Origin: Benincasa hispida
Taxonomy: Eukaryota; Streptophyta; Magnoliopsida; Cucurbitales; Cucurbitaceae
Direction: 5' to 3'
Assembly: GCF_009727055.1 (NCBI RefSeq)
Contig: NC_052350.1
Coordinates: 39,880,757 to 39,944,756 of the forward strand
DNA length: 64,000 bases
The stretch's first letter is position 1. Every line of letters begins with the position of its first letter. The position numbers and the translations under genes were made by a program. Below, one piece after another: positions 1 through 9,895 of the stretch. The notes beneath the pieces are model-generated. The model worked only from the letters and a program-made list of their open reading frames with translations, made no database searches and was not told where the DNA came from.

Positions 1-811
1 CGATAAGGAACGACTAGTTTGAGGGCTCGTCCGCGCGTGAGGGAGTGACTTCCGTCCTCTCTCTTTTTCTTCATTCCGCGTGCGCAGAGAAGGAAGGAAA
101 TAACTTTTTTTTTCTAACGCAAACCAAAAGGGAGAAAGAAGGAAATTAATTTTCCCTTTTCTTTTTCCTTTTTCCTTTCCTACTTAAATTCCTTCCTAAA
201 CCAAAACCAAATTCAAATAAATCCAAATAAAATCCCTTTCCACAATTTCCTCCCAAATTATAATATATAAATATATATATATATATATATTCTTTCCTTT
301 CTTTTTCTTAAATTCAAAACCCATATATATATTTCTCTTTCCTTTCCTTAAATCTTTCACTTCTTCTCCAATTAATTAAATAAACCTCAAAATAAATTCA
401 CCAACTTTAAATCTACGTCCCAAAATTAAATTCTAACTTTCCAAATGAACTTAAATCTAAATTTACAAATCTTTTTAGATACTTGATTTAATAACTTCCA
501 AATAAACCAATTATCTTTTCCTAATTCTCTACTTAAATTTTGGATCCAAATTCCAAAATTAATGAGGGTAGAATATTAAGACCACAATTTCCCATTTTCC
601 CTTTCAAATTTCACAAAAACTCAAAATTCCTTATCCAAATAATTCAATTATCCCTTCCAATTAATTTAAAACTCTACTCAAAGGATCCACATAAGCAATA
701 AAACTTCTTGAACTGCAACAATTTGATTCCAAATTCCAAAGATTAAGGAAACCAAAACTCAATAATTTGCGATAATTAACTTAAATTTTCCTAAAAACAC
801 GGGATGTTATA
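1..811 (-). mobile_element. Ty3/gypsy 3' LTR (left-truncated by window edge)
   Basis: Read on the minus strand this LTR opens with TATAACATCCC at 811 and runs off the left edge. A purine tract lies immediately upstream (812-826), which is where a polypurine primer belongs, so this is the 3' LTR of a minus-strand gypsy element. Its first ~180 bases are repeated at 1328-1502. The sequence is very AT-rich, with long pyrimidine tracts and a short TA microsatellite. No coding potential is seen. The lineage (chromovirus-like) is inferred from the TGTAACATCCC type of start. Confidence 0.6.
264..292. repeat. TA dinucleotide microsatellite
   Basis: Nearly pure alternating AT/TA inside the gypsy LTR, interrupted once by an extra A. 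Simple-sequence repeat with no further function visible. Confidence 0.9.
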
Positions 812-826
812 TTCTTCCCACCTTTA
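812..826 (-). other. Polypurine tract of minus-strand gypsy
   Basis: The minus strand reads TAAAGGTGGGAAGAA directly before the LTR start at 811. Position and composition fit the plus-strand DNA primer site of an LTR retrotransposon. Confidence 0.65.
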
Positions 827-1327
827 GAACTTTCGTCCTTGAAAGTTCAAATTTCAAAAAGCTTTTGATACTTAATCCTCACCTCATCATCTCGCTTTCA
901 AATTTCTTCATCGATCCAAGTGAATAGTACTTCAAACTTCAATTGTCCATAAAGTTCTATACCTCCTTTCATATGACATCTCTAAATTTTCAAAGATTGA
1001 AATCAATCTTGAATGCTCGCAATCAACGAATTCTTAACATAGGAAGCCAATATAGCTTAGTCTTTGACCTCAAAATATAAATTTCCTTTATCCTATCAAA
1101 ATAATAAAACCTTCATTAAATAATTTAATTTTCCTCTCACTTATCTTCATTAAGATCAATAAGTTAAAGGTTCTCTTTTTCACTTTCCAAGTGAAACATA
1201 ATCTCTATACCAAAATATGTGATCACTTCCAACTCTTTTATAACCTACAATTCAATTTCAAACTTCATACTTTTATTAGGGTACTTTCCACAAGTTAACA
1301 TTGCTTTTAAACTCTACATTCTTATCC
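827..1327 (-). mobile_element. Gypsy 3' internal remnant, noncoding
   Basis: This stretch lies between two copies of the same LTR start and should be the 3' end of the gypsy internal region. It is AT-rich and I see no open frame or domain motif. Most of the element, including nearly all of the 5' LTR and gag-pol, has been lost between this stretch and 1328. Confidence 0.45.
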
Positions 1328-1502
1328 TCCAAATAATTCAATTATCCCTTCCAATTAATTTAAAATTCTACTCAAAGAAACCACATAACCAATAAAACTT
1401 CTTCAACTGTAAATATATTCCAAATTCTAAAGATTAGGAAAACCAAAACTCAATAATTTGCGATAATTAACTTAAATTTTCCTAAAAACCTGGGATGTTA
1501 CA
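1328..1502 (-). mobile_element. Truncated gypsy 5' LTR start
   Basis: About 175 bp that align to 631-811 with a few differences, sharing among others the block AATAATTTGCGATAATTAAC. The minus-strand start is TGTAACATCCCAGG at 1502. It abuts the copia A protease region, so 1502/1503 is the insertion boundary. The matching TSD lies outside the window. Confidence 0.6.
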
Positions 1503-2460
1503 ATATATCAACACCATTTTTTGAGACAAATGCTTTATCACTAATAAAAGATATATTATAAGAGTGTTCTAACAAATATGAAATTGAATCAAGTTCCTCT
1601 TAAAATTAGGAACATAGTTAACATTGTCCAACAATATAAAATTTGAATTGGAAAAAAAAAAAACTTTGAGCTCCCAATTGCAACCACTGAGATGACTCCC
1701 CTATTCCAACCCGTAAAGTCATTTCTTCAGCCTCAAGCTTCTTCCGGGAACTAGTTTCCTGTAAAGAAGTACAAACATGGTTAGTGGCTTCTGAATCAAG
1801 TATGCAGGTATTATTATCATTTTCCACTAAACACGTTTCTAGAATCAGTAAATCATATTTACCTCCTTTTTCCTTCTTTTTTTCGGTCAAATACTTAGGG
1901 AAATTTCTCTTCCAGTGCCCATCCTAGTTGCAGTGGAAGTAAGTTCCTTTTACAGCTTTGACATTTTTGTCATTCTGGATAGTAGCAGCGATGGTGGCTT
2001 TATTCCCGATTCCACCCTTTTTCTTCTTCCACCTCTTGACATTGGAAGAGGAATGAGGTACATAATTAGTTCCAGAGGTCGAACCTTTGTGGAATATCTT
2101 GTTGGAGAAGGCAACATTTGCCTCCCTACTGGTCCTTTTGACTTTCATTAAAGTCTCAAAATTTTGTAGCTCACTATGAAGGGTGGTAAGGTTGTAGTCA
2201 ATTTTATTCATAACACAATTGCTACGGAATTGTAGAAAACTATCTAGTAGAGGTTCTAGAATAAAGTTCACTTGACTGGGCTCATTACGAGACCTTCGTT
2301 CATCTTAGTGACATTGAAATGAACCATCATGTTAAGGATATGTTCCTTAAAAAATGATCCTTCCCTCATCTGAGCATTGAAGATGAACTTAAGAGCATCA
2401 TGCATGGCTTGTGAGGAAGGTTTTCCAAACATGCCACCCAGTGATTCCATATATCACGTG
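1503..2460 (-). pseudogene. Copia A: Gag C-part, zinc knuckle and protease start (broken)
   Basis: Minus-strand Ty1/copia Gag-Pol remnant. Reading from 2460 down: a Gag block (MESLGGMFGKPSSQAMHDAL, then MMVHFNV), a linker, a degraded zinc knuckle around 1930-1880 (FHCN, stop, DGHWKRNFP), then the protease start KYDLLILETCLVEN and the active-site block DSEATNHVC, where the family has DSGATNHVC. It uses three frames (1618-1890, 1924-2271, 2268-2450) and a stop inside the knuckle, so it is dead. Weaker similarity to the region after protease continues to 1503, where a gypsy LTR interrupts it. The N-terminal Gag half lies at 4470-4673, beyond a solo LTR insertion. Confidence 0.85.
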
Positions 2461-4469
2461 TGTTTGGGGTTGATGCCCTAAATCTCGTAGGGTCCTATAG
2501 TTTGTAAACCTTGTATGAACAAACTTATATGTGATTAATAATATTTGATATTTTATTCATTTTTTCTATGAAATATGTGATATTTTAGTTGCATTAACCA
2601 CAAACCAATAAACTAAAATCCAAGGTTATTGTTGTAAATTAAACATGTATGTGGAGACATAACCGGTGGATCATGTTTAAGTGATAACCTAAATTGTCTG
2701 TAGTATATGGATAAGGCTGGGTAACTTATCCTTGTGACACTACGAGTATGGCCCACTTTATAGGTGTTACAAATGTTGTAAAGTGCTACAAATGATCTGA
2801 TCCTGATCATTCATGTATTAGACATGCAAGCAGGGATATTCTATACAAAGGAATTTGTATAATACCGGACCACGAAATGCTTAGTCTTATTATATAACAC
2901 CGTTTATAATAGAGACTTTCATTTCACTAGGATGACCATAGGTAACAGACCTTAATCTTGAGTGAGTTGTGAACTTCTACCTATGAGAGCGGTTCTTTGA
3001 TTTGTATGGTGAGAGTGGCTAGATCACCGAATCAACAAGCCTACCATTTTGGGGATTCGTCTGATTGGGGAGCTGGGAACTCAGCTACACAAGATGGAAT
3101 TCACTCCTTCCACGAAGCAGGGGTAAGTAGATAAATTGCTCTCTTAAGGGTTGATTCTGGGTTTTGAACAATGTGGCACCACACCCTCTCCCGGCCTGAG
3201 AGGGATTTAGTCATAATGGGACTATGATCTATTGTTCATTAGAAAAATCAGTGATACTTAAGGAGTTAGATGTAACTATAGGGGAAAAACGGTATTTGGG
3301 CCCAACTGTACTTACGAGCAATTTGTGAAGGGTCATCGTACTGTTGATTGGTTATATCCAATGAATACAGAAATATATCTATAGTGCGAAGAGTGCAGCT
3401 GTTGGTCTTTAGTGGAGTGCCAGACAGTTAATGAATGGTGGATAATGTAATTAAAGAGTTTAATTAATTATTCATGAATCGCTGGAGCTTCAAGCTACTG
3501 GTCCATAAGGCCCTCTTGGTAGCTCAAAAGAATTTAGTTGAGAATCAGTTTTTGGGTTAATTTTAATTGTTCAAATAAATATGAGGGAATTTAATTATAT
3601 ATGATATAATTGACATAATGTATTTGATAAATTATTGTTTAATTGGAGGAATAAATATTTGAATGTGATTCAAATATATTTTCTATGAATGAGATTCATA
3701 GATGTTAAATTTAATATAAATATGATTTATATTAAATGCTATAAAATAAAGAAAAAGAACTATAGTTTATGTTGTATATGATGCAATATTAAAACTATAG
3801 GTTATAAATATAATATGAAAAGTTGGTTATCATATTTATTTATATTATTAATTATTTGGATAATTATTCCTTTTTTCTCTCTAACCACCTTAGTGGGAGG
3901 TAAGTTGGTTTTTGTGGCAAAATGAAATAAATAAAATATGATTTTATTATTCCATATCTAAGCTACATACATGGGGAAGAATCTATACGATAGATTGAGA
4001 GAGCATATACGATAGGCTCACTGACTACACGATTGAGTGATCTCACTATACGATAGCCTTTGAAGAACTTCTCGATATGATAGTGTTTTTATTCTTGAAT
4101 CGTCTTCCTCTAAACCTTTAAACTCCCCCCTAACCAAAATAGCAAGATCCCACCACTCCTGGGTTCTCACCCTAAGAATACCGAGGTCACCAAGTGGTAG
4201 TGTCTTCACCACTTTTGGTTCGAGTTTTATTGCTGTTTGTTCGAGGAGTTCGTGATTGTTCGAGTACTTCATGACAGTTCGAGGGTTGTACGCGAAGAAG
4301 AGTTCTTCAAAGGTATAATCACTTGAACCCTGTTTGTAGTTTAAAAGCATGCTGTAATTTTAGTTAAGATGCATAATCTGAATGTTTATTGTAAATGTTT
4401 GTTTTTCAATCAAAATAGGATTTGGACGATCCGCTTTCGCTCATGGATCTTGTAAATCGAGTTCCTTCA
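2461..4469 (+). mobile_element. Solo copia LTR inside copia A gag
   Basis: 2009 bp starting TGTTTGGGGTTGATGCC and ending TTCCTTCA, the same ends as the LTR at 13121-15168. It interrupts the Gag reading of copia A exactly. The flanks ACGTG (2456-2460) and GCGTG (4470-4474) form a 5-bp TSD with one mismatch. No internal sequence remains, so it is a solo LTR left by LTR-LTR recombination. Around 3985-4085 it carries decayed copies of the ACGAT-rich motif seen intact in related LTRs. Confidence 0.88.
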
Positions 4470-4673
4470 GCGTGCAATCATCATGGTCTCATGCTTTTTT
4501 ATCAGAACTTCAGTTAAGCCTGCCAAATTGTAGACTTTAGCCTTATCATTGGCCTTGATCCACCTCTCATAAGCATCACGAACATTTAATGGTGTGTTGG
4601 GCCAAGGGATCAGAGGACATTCCTCTGTTAGAAAGAATTTAAGTTCGTCTATGACCAAGACAATATCTATCAT
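4470..4673 (-). pseudogene. Copia A: Gag N-terminal fragment
   Basis: Minus-strand open frame of 68 codons, MIDIVLVIDELKFFLTEECP..., matching the N-terminal Gag block of the other copias here (ILVIDDLWFILTEEYPLVP at 20030 and 33180). It ends with HETMMIAR, directly continued by MESLGG on the far side of the solo LTR at 2461-4469. A WKN just upstream matches the WKSN that precedes this block in the relatives, so the true start was a little further upstream and is degraded. Confidence 0.85.
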
Positions 4674-4863
4674 ATTCTTCCAAGTTGTATAATTTTTTTT
4701 GTTAACTTTTCAACTTTAAGAAGGTTTAGTGTAGTGCTAGTCATTTTGCTGATACATAACAATACTTATATTAGAAACTTATGCAAAAGTTTATTTCAAT
4801 CCAATCAGTTTAGAAAAATAAATAATGAACCCAACATTATTTTATTTTGCAATGATACTTCAG
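4674..4863 (-). mobile_element. Copia A leader, gag-proximal part
   Basis: Untranslated leader of copia A next to gag. On the minus strand it contains CTGAAGTATCATTGCAAAA, as does the leader of copia G near 51865. The leader resumes at 37158, so copia B sits inside it. Confidence 0.7.
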
Positions 4864-6707
4864 TGTAGGGTTTTATGTTCTAAAACTCGTGGTTTGTAAA
4901 TAATAAACTTATTCTGAAAATTCAATAAGTTGTTATTGAACATATGAATTGTTTATTTCGTTTTAGAAATAAATCCAATAAACAAAAAGATTCATGACTA
5001 TTATATGAGTGCTTGAACTTTATGTGGAGACATTAAACTGGATCTGGTTCGAGTAAATAGTCAAAATAATCTATAGTATATGAATAAGGTTGGCTGCCTT
5101 ATTCTGGTAACACTATCGGATGCGACTCACTCTATAGTTGTTACAAGGAGTTGTAAAGTGCAACAGACGAAGTGATACTGGTTCGTACATGTAATGACAT
5201 GAGGAGTGGGGGCATCCTGTGCCATGAGTTTGCACAAGATTGGACCACGAAATAAGTCACTCTTACTTTATAACGTTGTCTAATGTTTAAGACTGACTAT
5301 TTCAAAATGATGACCTAGGTAACTTCACCTTAATCTTGAGCTAACTATAAACTTCTGTTTATTCAGGATTATCCTTAGATTTTCATAGGTAAGAGTTGAC
5401 ACAACAGCGTCGACTCAATAAGCATCCCATTTCAGGGGTAAGACCAGGTAGATAGTTGAGGACATAGGATGCAAGATGGAATTCACTCCTACCCACTTTT
5501 AAGGATAGTAGAGAGGTTGTTCCCTTAAGTGCTGACTCCAGGTCTTGAACAAGGGGCCCCACCCTTAAGTCCCACTGATCCTCTAATGAACAATCTATTT
5601 GTGATCTGATCATCAAACTCGAGTCCCTCTCATTCGGCCGAGAGGGACTCGAGTTTGATGATCAGATCACAAACAGATTGTTCATTAGAAGATCAGTGGG
5701 ACTTAAGGAACAAGAGATAATCTCGGGGGTAAAACAGCCTTTTGACCCAACCGTTATTAGGAACAACCTATGAAGGGTTAACTTACTAATCATGGTTATA
5801 TCGAGTGGATACAATATATCTACATGGAGAGGAGTGCAACTACGGTCTTTAGTGGAGTAATCCAATAGTTAATGAATGGGGGTTAATTTGGTGTAAAAAG
5901 TTTAGCTAATTAATCTTGAATCGTTGGAGCCCATGATCTGTAGGTCTACTAGGTCCCCTTACTAACTTACAAACGGAAGAGCTTTAGAGGGGTGTGATAA
6001 ATTGATTTGAACGTTCAAATTAGAGTTAAAGAAATTAGTAATTATATATGATATAATTACACGTTTAATTTTGGAATTAAACAGAATTAGAGAATCGATT
6101 AATATTTAAATATAATTTAAATATTAATTTCATGAATAAAGATTCATGATGTTGGAATTGATGTTAAATTAATTTAATATTTGATATTAAATTAATTGAA
6201 TTAATTAAATTATTTAATTAATTACCAACTATTAATTTTATTGGAAAAACTAAATTTGAATTACTTTTTGTAAAATTAATAAAATTTCAATTTTGTTTTT
6301 TTTAATTAAAAACTGAAATTAAGTTTTAATTTGAAAATGAATTTCAAATTAAAAGAAAAAAATTGGAAATGGAAAAAGTGGGATTTTCCACTTTCAATTT
6401 TGTAGTAGCTCACACACAATTCCACTTTTCTTCAGCTCAATTATTCAAGCATGAGCTGTGATTCATGAAAGGATTAAGTTTGATGATCTTCATGCAATAA
6501 AGCTCAGAAGGTTTGAGTGGAAATGGCATGAAAATCACTGAAAATTGCTGAGAATTTTCAGAGGTTGAAGAAGGTCTTCAACCAAAGAAAACTAGTGACC
6601 TATTCTCCTTTGTTCCTCAATTCAAACTTGTTTTGAGTCTGACAACTCAACCAAGAGAATAGTTGAGAAGACCTTGTGGTGGTCCACATCCAAAGAAAAG
6701 GAGGATT
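4864..6707 (+). mobile_element. Copia B 5' LTR (3' end missing)
   Basis: Aligns along its length with the 3' LTR at 35227-37157, from the shared start block AACTCGTGGTTTGTAAA-like sequence to GACCTTGTGGTGG near the end. It stops at 6707, where a different LTR begins. The last ~150 bp of the LTR are not found again after the inserted copia, so they were deleted. It contains an unusual foldback at 5563-5708 that the 3' LTR lacks. Confidence 0.8.
5563..5708. repeat. Inverted duplication, 69-bp arms, 8-bp spacer
   Basis: Left arm 5563-5631 and right arm 5640-5708 are reverse complements at 67 of 69 positions, with spacer ATTCGGCC. The 3' LTR of the same element near 35910-35990 has only the right-arm sequence, preceded by a short natural stem (CCTCTCATTGGCCTGAGAGG). 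The left arm is therefore an extra inverted copy that arose in this LTR. Confidence 0.9.
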
Positions 6708-7480
6708 TATTGGGATTGGTGTCCTAATTCTCCAGAGTCTCGTAGTTTGTAATATACACATTGTTATGAATAAAATAAAAGTTATTTCATTTTCGCATTT
6801 ACTCATATCCAATAAAAAAAGCTCCATGGTTATCGTATGTAAACTTAAGCATGTATATGAGATATACAAGTGGATCATACCTTAAGTGATAACCTAAATA
6901 GGTCTGTAGTATAAGGATTAAGGTGGAATACCTGATTCTAGTGACACTATGGATACGACCTGCTTTGTAAAGGTTTGCAAGTGTTGTGAACTACTACAGA
7001 TGGTAGATTCTGACCATTCATGTGGAGACATGTGAGCGGTGGTGTCCTATACAAAGAGTTTATATAAGATCGAACCATGAGATGATTCGTCTCTGTATAT
7101 AACGAAGTTGATACGGGGGTGTCCTATAAGTGGTTGTTCGGTCTTGTAAACGATGGGGTAAACGATCGTAGAGTATAGAATACTTAGGAGCAAGTTGATG
7201 CGCACGCACTAGATGATCGTGTAGTTCAGCAAGCTTCATCGCTTAGTTCTTGACTATACAATTGCGGAGTAAAATGTTTACTTAAGCGCTTGTCATGTGA
7301 TCGTCTAGACGATCATGCTTCATAGCATTGTCATCGTCTAAACGATCGTATAGGACTCGCGTGTTTTGTCTTGTGCGCTAAACGATCGAGTACCTCAGGC
7401 TTCATTGCATAGTTATTGATACTCGATCGTAGCTAAACGATCGTATATCCGATCGCGTTTACTAAACGATGGGAGCTTCG
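6708..7480 (+). mobile_element. Copia LTR fragment at 5' side of element C
   Basis: Starts TATTGGGATTGGTGTCC at 6708 directly after the B LTR sequence. It follows the general LTR plan of 2461-4469 and 13121-15168 (TGTGGAGACAT, then GACCACGA-like blocks), but is clearly diverged and has an internal deletion near 7105. From 7145 it holds a cluster of AAACGATCGT-type motifs. The normal LTR end TTCCTTCA is not found, so the 3' part is missing. It looks too diverged to be the true partner of the LTR at 13121. Confidence 0.55.
7145..7475. repeat. Cluster of palindromic ACGATCGT motifs in LTR
   Basis: Irregularly spaced copies and variants of TAAACGATCGT: exact TAAACGATCGT at about 7159, 7339 and 7434, near copies TAAACGATGG (7147, 7472), TAAACGATCGAG (7379), and GATCGT or ACGATC cores between. 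The 8-bp core is its own reverse complement. A similar cluster lies at 14537-14712 in another LTR. It could be an LTR enhancer array; no factor is identified. Confidence 0.7.
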
Positions 7481-9007
7481 CCCGGGCGGTTCAAGATCCA
7501 TTCGTCTGTGAACTAGTTTGCTCGATGGACATGTAATAAATAATGTTTTTATTTTCGGTTTTGAGGCGGTTCATCCCGATCCATCGTTCTTTGTAAATGT
7601 ACATAGGATGTATGTTTATTTATATGTCATATGGTATGCCATATAGTAGAAATCCTACCCTAGTTATGCATTAGTCATGCATAATCTCTTTATTATAAGT
7701 GTTATAATTTAGAGAAGCATGATTTAAGTTACATAAGAGCTTACTTATGCATCATATAATATAAGAGCTATATTTATGCATGCATAAAGAATAGACATGC
7801 ATCATCTTTATATTATAAGTGTTATAGTGTAAGGGTGTATGGAAGCATGTTTGCTTGGTTCGTTACTTGCATATAAAAGTGACGTATAGTAATGAACGGA
7901 CATTGCATGAAGCATGACACATAGGTTAAATTTATAAGTGTTATAAATACCTAGTTGTATGGCAATGTGTATGGTTTTAGTTGTTTGTTTTATAAAGGTT
8001 ATAAGGAAATTAGAACTAAAATCTATAAGAAAGACATGCATGCGAACTTAGGCTTGAATCATGGTTTTAAAAGTGATTTAAAACTTGGTGAAGATAGACC
8101 TAAGATCACGGTTCTAATAAGATTAGAAACCTAGGCTTTAATCTTTTAATCAGTTTAATAGGTTTAAATTGACTAATAAAGGTTAAAGTGTAGCAAATCT
8201 ATCTATAAGGGACCTTTTGTCTAAGGCGGGTTCTGTTTAGGCTGGGGTATTTAAGGTGATGGAAATGGAACACTCCTACCTGGAAACCTACCTGAAAAGG
8301 TGAATTAGATAGATTTGATGCATGCATGCAAATTTGAGGACAGTCCATTAAAGAGTTTAATATGACTACTTGAACTTGTTTAATTTCAAAGACAAGAGTT
8401 GTTTTTGGGCAAATTAAACTTCCTTAGATTAAAATTAGTAGTCGGATGGTCTAATTTAATGAATCCCTAGGTAGAATATTCAGTGGGAGGTACTTGGGGT
8501 ATCTGATACTTCATTTAAACCTCTCACGTTTCTCCCTCATAGTCCACACCGTGAGATCTATCCTCGACCTCATGACACCCTGGGAGCTGTCTCTTATACA
8601 CATCTAGATGTGTATAAGAGACAGGGATAAGGTCGCTTAGTGTCTTGTTCTAATCTGCCTTTTCTCTACGATAGGTGCATTAGGGTAGGATTCTGGGGCA
8701 AAAAACGAGGGGTTATACTTCGTGGAATTGTTAAGGGTTAACAGTTCTGGACCAAACGAATGGTGACTGTTAGGTGCAGTTCCAAGAGTTGGTTATATCT
8801 AATGGTTGAGAGTGTCTCATCCCAGTGAAGGGGAATCTGATCACCTCACCGGTGACGTTTGTCCTACCTCGCTGGGGCATCATTGTGAAATAGAAGTCTT
8901 TTCACTTAGGGTACTTGGAAACTATTTTACTAAAACTAAAATTGGTGTTAAAATGTGGTTTAGCATAGACTTATAAAGTTTTTTCTGTTTTTCAGCAACA
9001 TTTTAAA
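7481..9007 (+). mobile_element. Copia C untranslated leader
   Basis: Noncoding region between LTR and gag. It resembles the other copia leaders in this window: a block describing ACACCGTGAGAT followed by a TGACACCCTGGGAG-type stretch (8545-8586), then GGATAAGG...CTTAG (8625). A TTTTTCAG stands just before gag (8992-8999). The leader is interrupted at 8587-8624 by an adapter sequence, and by comparison with the B leader several hundred bases appear to be missing there. No real ORF. Confidence 0.6.
8587..8624. other. Nextera/Tn5 mosaic-end dimer (library artefact)
   Basis: CTGTCTCTTATACACATCT (8587-8605) is followed immediately by its exact reverse complement AGATGTGTATAAGAGACAG (8606-8624). 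This is the Tn5 19-bp mosaic end in the arrangement of the Illumina Nextera mate-pair junction adapter. It is not plant sequence. Adjoining bases may be falsely joined. Confidence 0.95.
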
Positions 9008-9895
9008 ATGGTTACTTAGTGCCGACCAACTAACTAGTGAAAATTACGCTAGTTGGAAACACACGATCACAACAATACTTATCATCAATGATCTCATGTT
9101 CGTCCTTACGGAGGAACGTCCTCCTATTCCACCTCCTAACGTCGCTCAAAATGTTCAGAAGGCTTATGAGCGCTGAACACAGGTGGATAAGAAGGCCCGA
9201 GCCTATATCTTGGCCAGCCTTAACAACGTGTTGGCCAAGAAGCATGAGCCCATGGTCTCAGCGCGTGAGATCATGGAGTCCCTGCGGGGGATGTTCGAAC
9301 AACCATCTGGACAACTCAAGCTCGAGGCTCTTAAATGCATCTTCATCTCCAAAATGGAGGAAGGCACCTCTGTTCGTGAACACTTGCTTAATATGATGGT
9401 CCACTTTAATGTCGCAAAGATGAATGGGTTTAGGATCGATGAAGGCAACTAGGTTAGCATAATCCTGCATTCATTGCCTGATAGCTTCCTCCATTTTGTT
9501 AGCAATGTGATTCTTAACAAAGTGGACTATACCCTTACAACTCTTCTCAACGAGTTGCAGACATTCCAATCCTTATTGATAAATAAGGAGAAAAGAGAAG
9601 TGAGGCAAATTTTGCCTCGTCTTTAAAGTAGTTACATCGAGGTTCAACCTTAGGGATGGTCTATACCTTCTATTTCTTTCACTGGATAGTGGAAGAAGAA
9701 GGGTGGTAAAGAGAAGAGGAAGACGCCTTCTAACCAACAGCCGGTCGCCCAGTGGAATAGGTGTCCGACACTTGTTGACTAGGGAAAGTGTTTCCACTAC
9801 AACCAAGACGGACACTGGAAGAGGAATTGTCCTTGTTGGCTTAAGGAGAAGAAGGCGGCCAAGGCTAAAGCATAAGTCAAAACAAGGTAAATATG
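9008..9895 (+). pseudogene. Copia C: Gag with zinc knuckle (broken)
   Basis: Ty1/copia capsid remnant. Visible blocks in order: ENYASWKHTI, LIINDLMFVLTEERP, KAYER then a stop (9174-9176, where relatives have Trp), KKARAYILASLNNVLAKKHEP, IMESLRGMFEQPSGQLK, MMVHFNVAKMN, and the knuckle GKCFHYNQDGHWKRNCP near 9790-9833 (CX2C pattern partly lost). A frameshift and a stop lie at the start, another stop at 9450 and another just before the knuckle. Gag would coat the RNA in cytoplasmic particles. The open parts are 9183-9452 and 9703-9895. Confidence 0.88.

Noticed and set aside
5563..5708. microRNA precursor or foldback transposon
   Set aside because: The right arm is ordinary LTR sequence present in the partner LTR, and only the left arm is extra. 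No TSD around it. An inverted duplication fits better.
7145..7475. CRISPR-like array of short repeats
   Set aside because: Repeats are 8-12 bp, irregularly spaced and variable, in a plant LTR. No cas genes.
8587..8624. Possible natural Tn5/IS50 or MITE insertion
   Set aside because: The 38 bp are exactly two mosaic ends with nothing between and no transposon body or TSD, which is the library adapter, not a mobile element.
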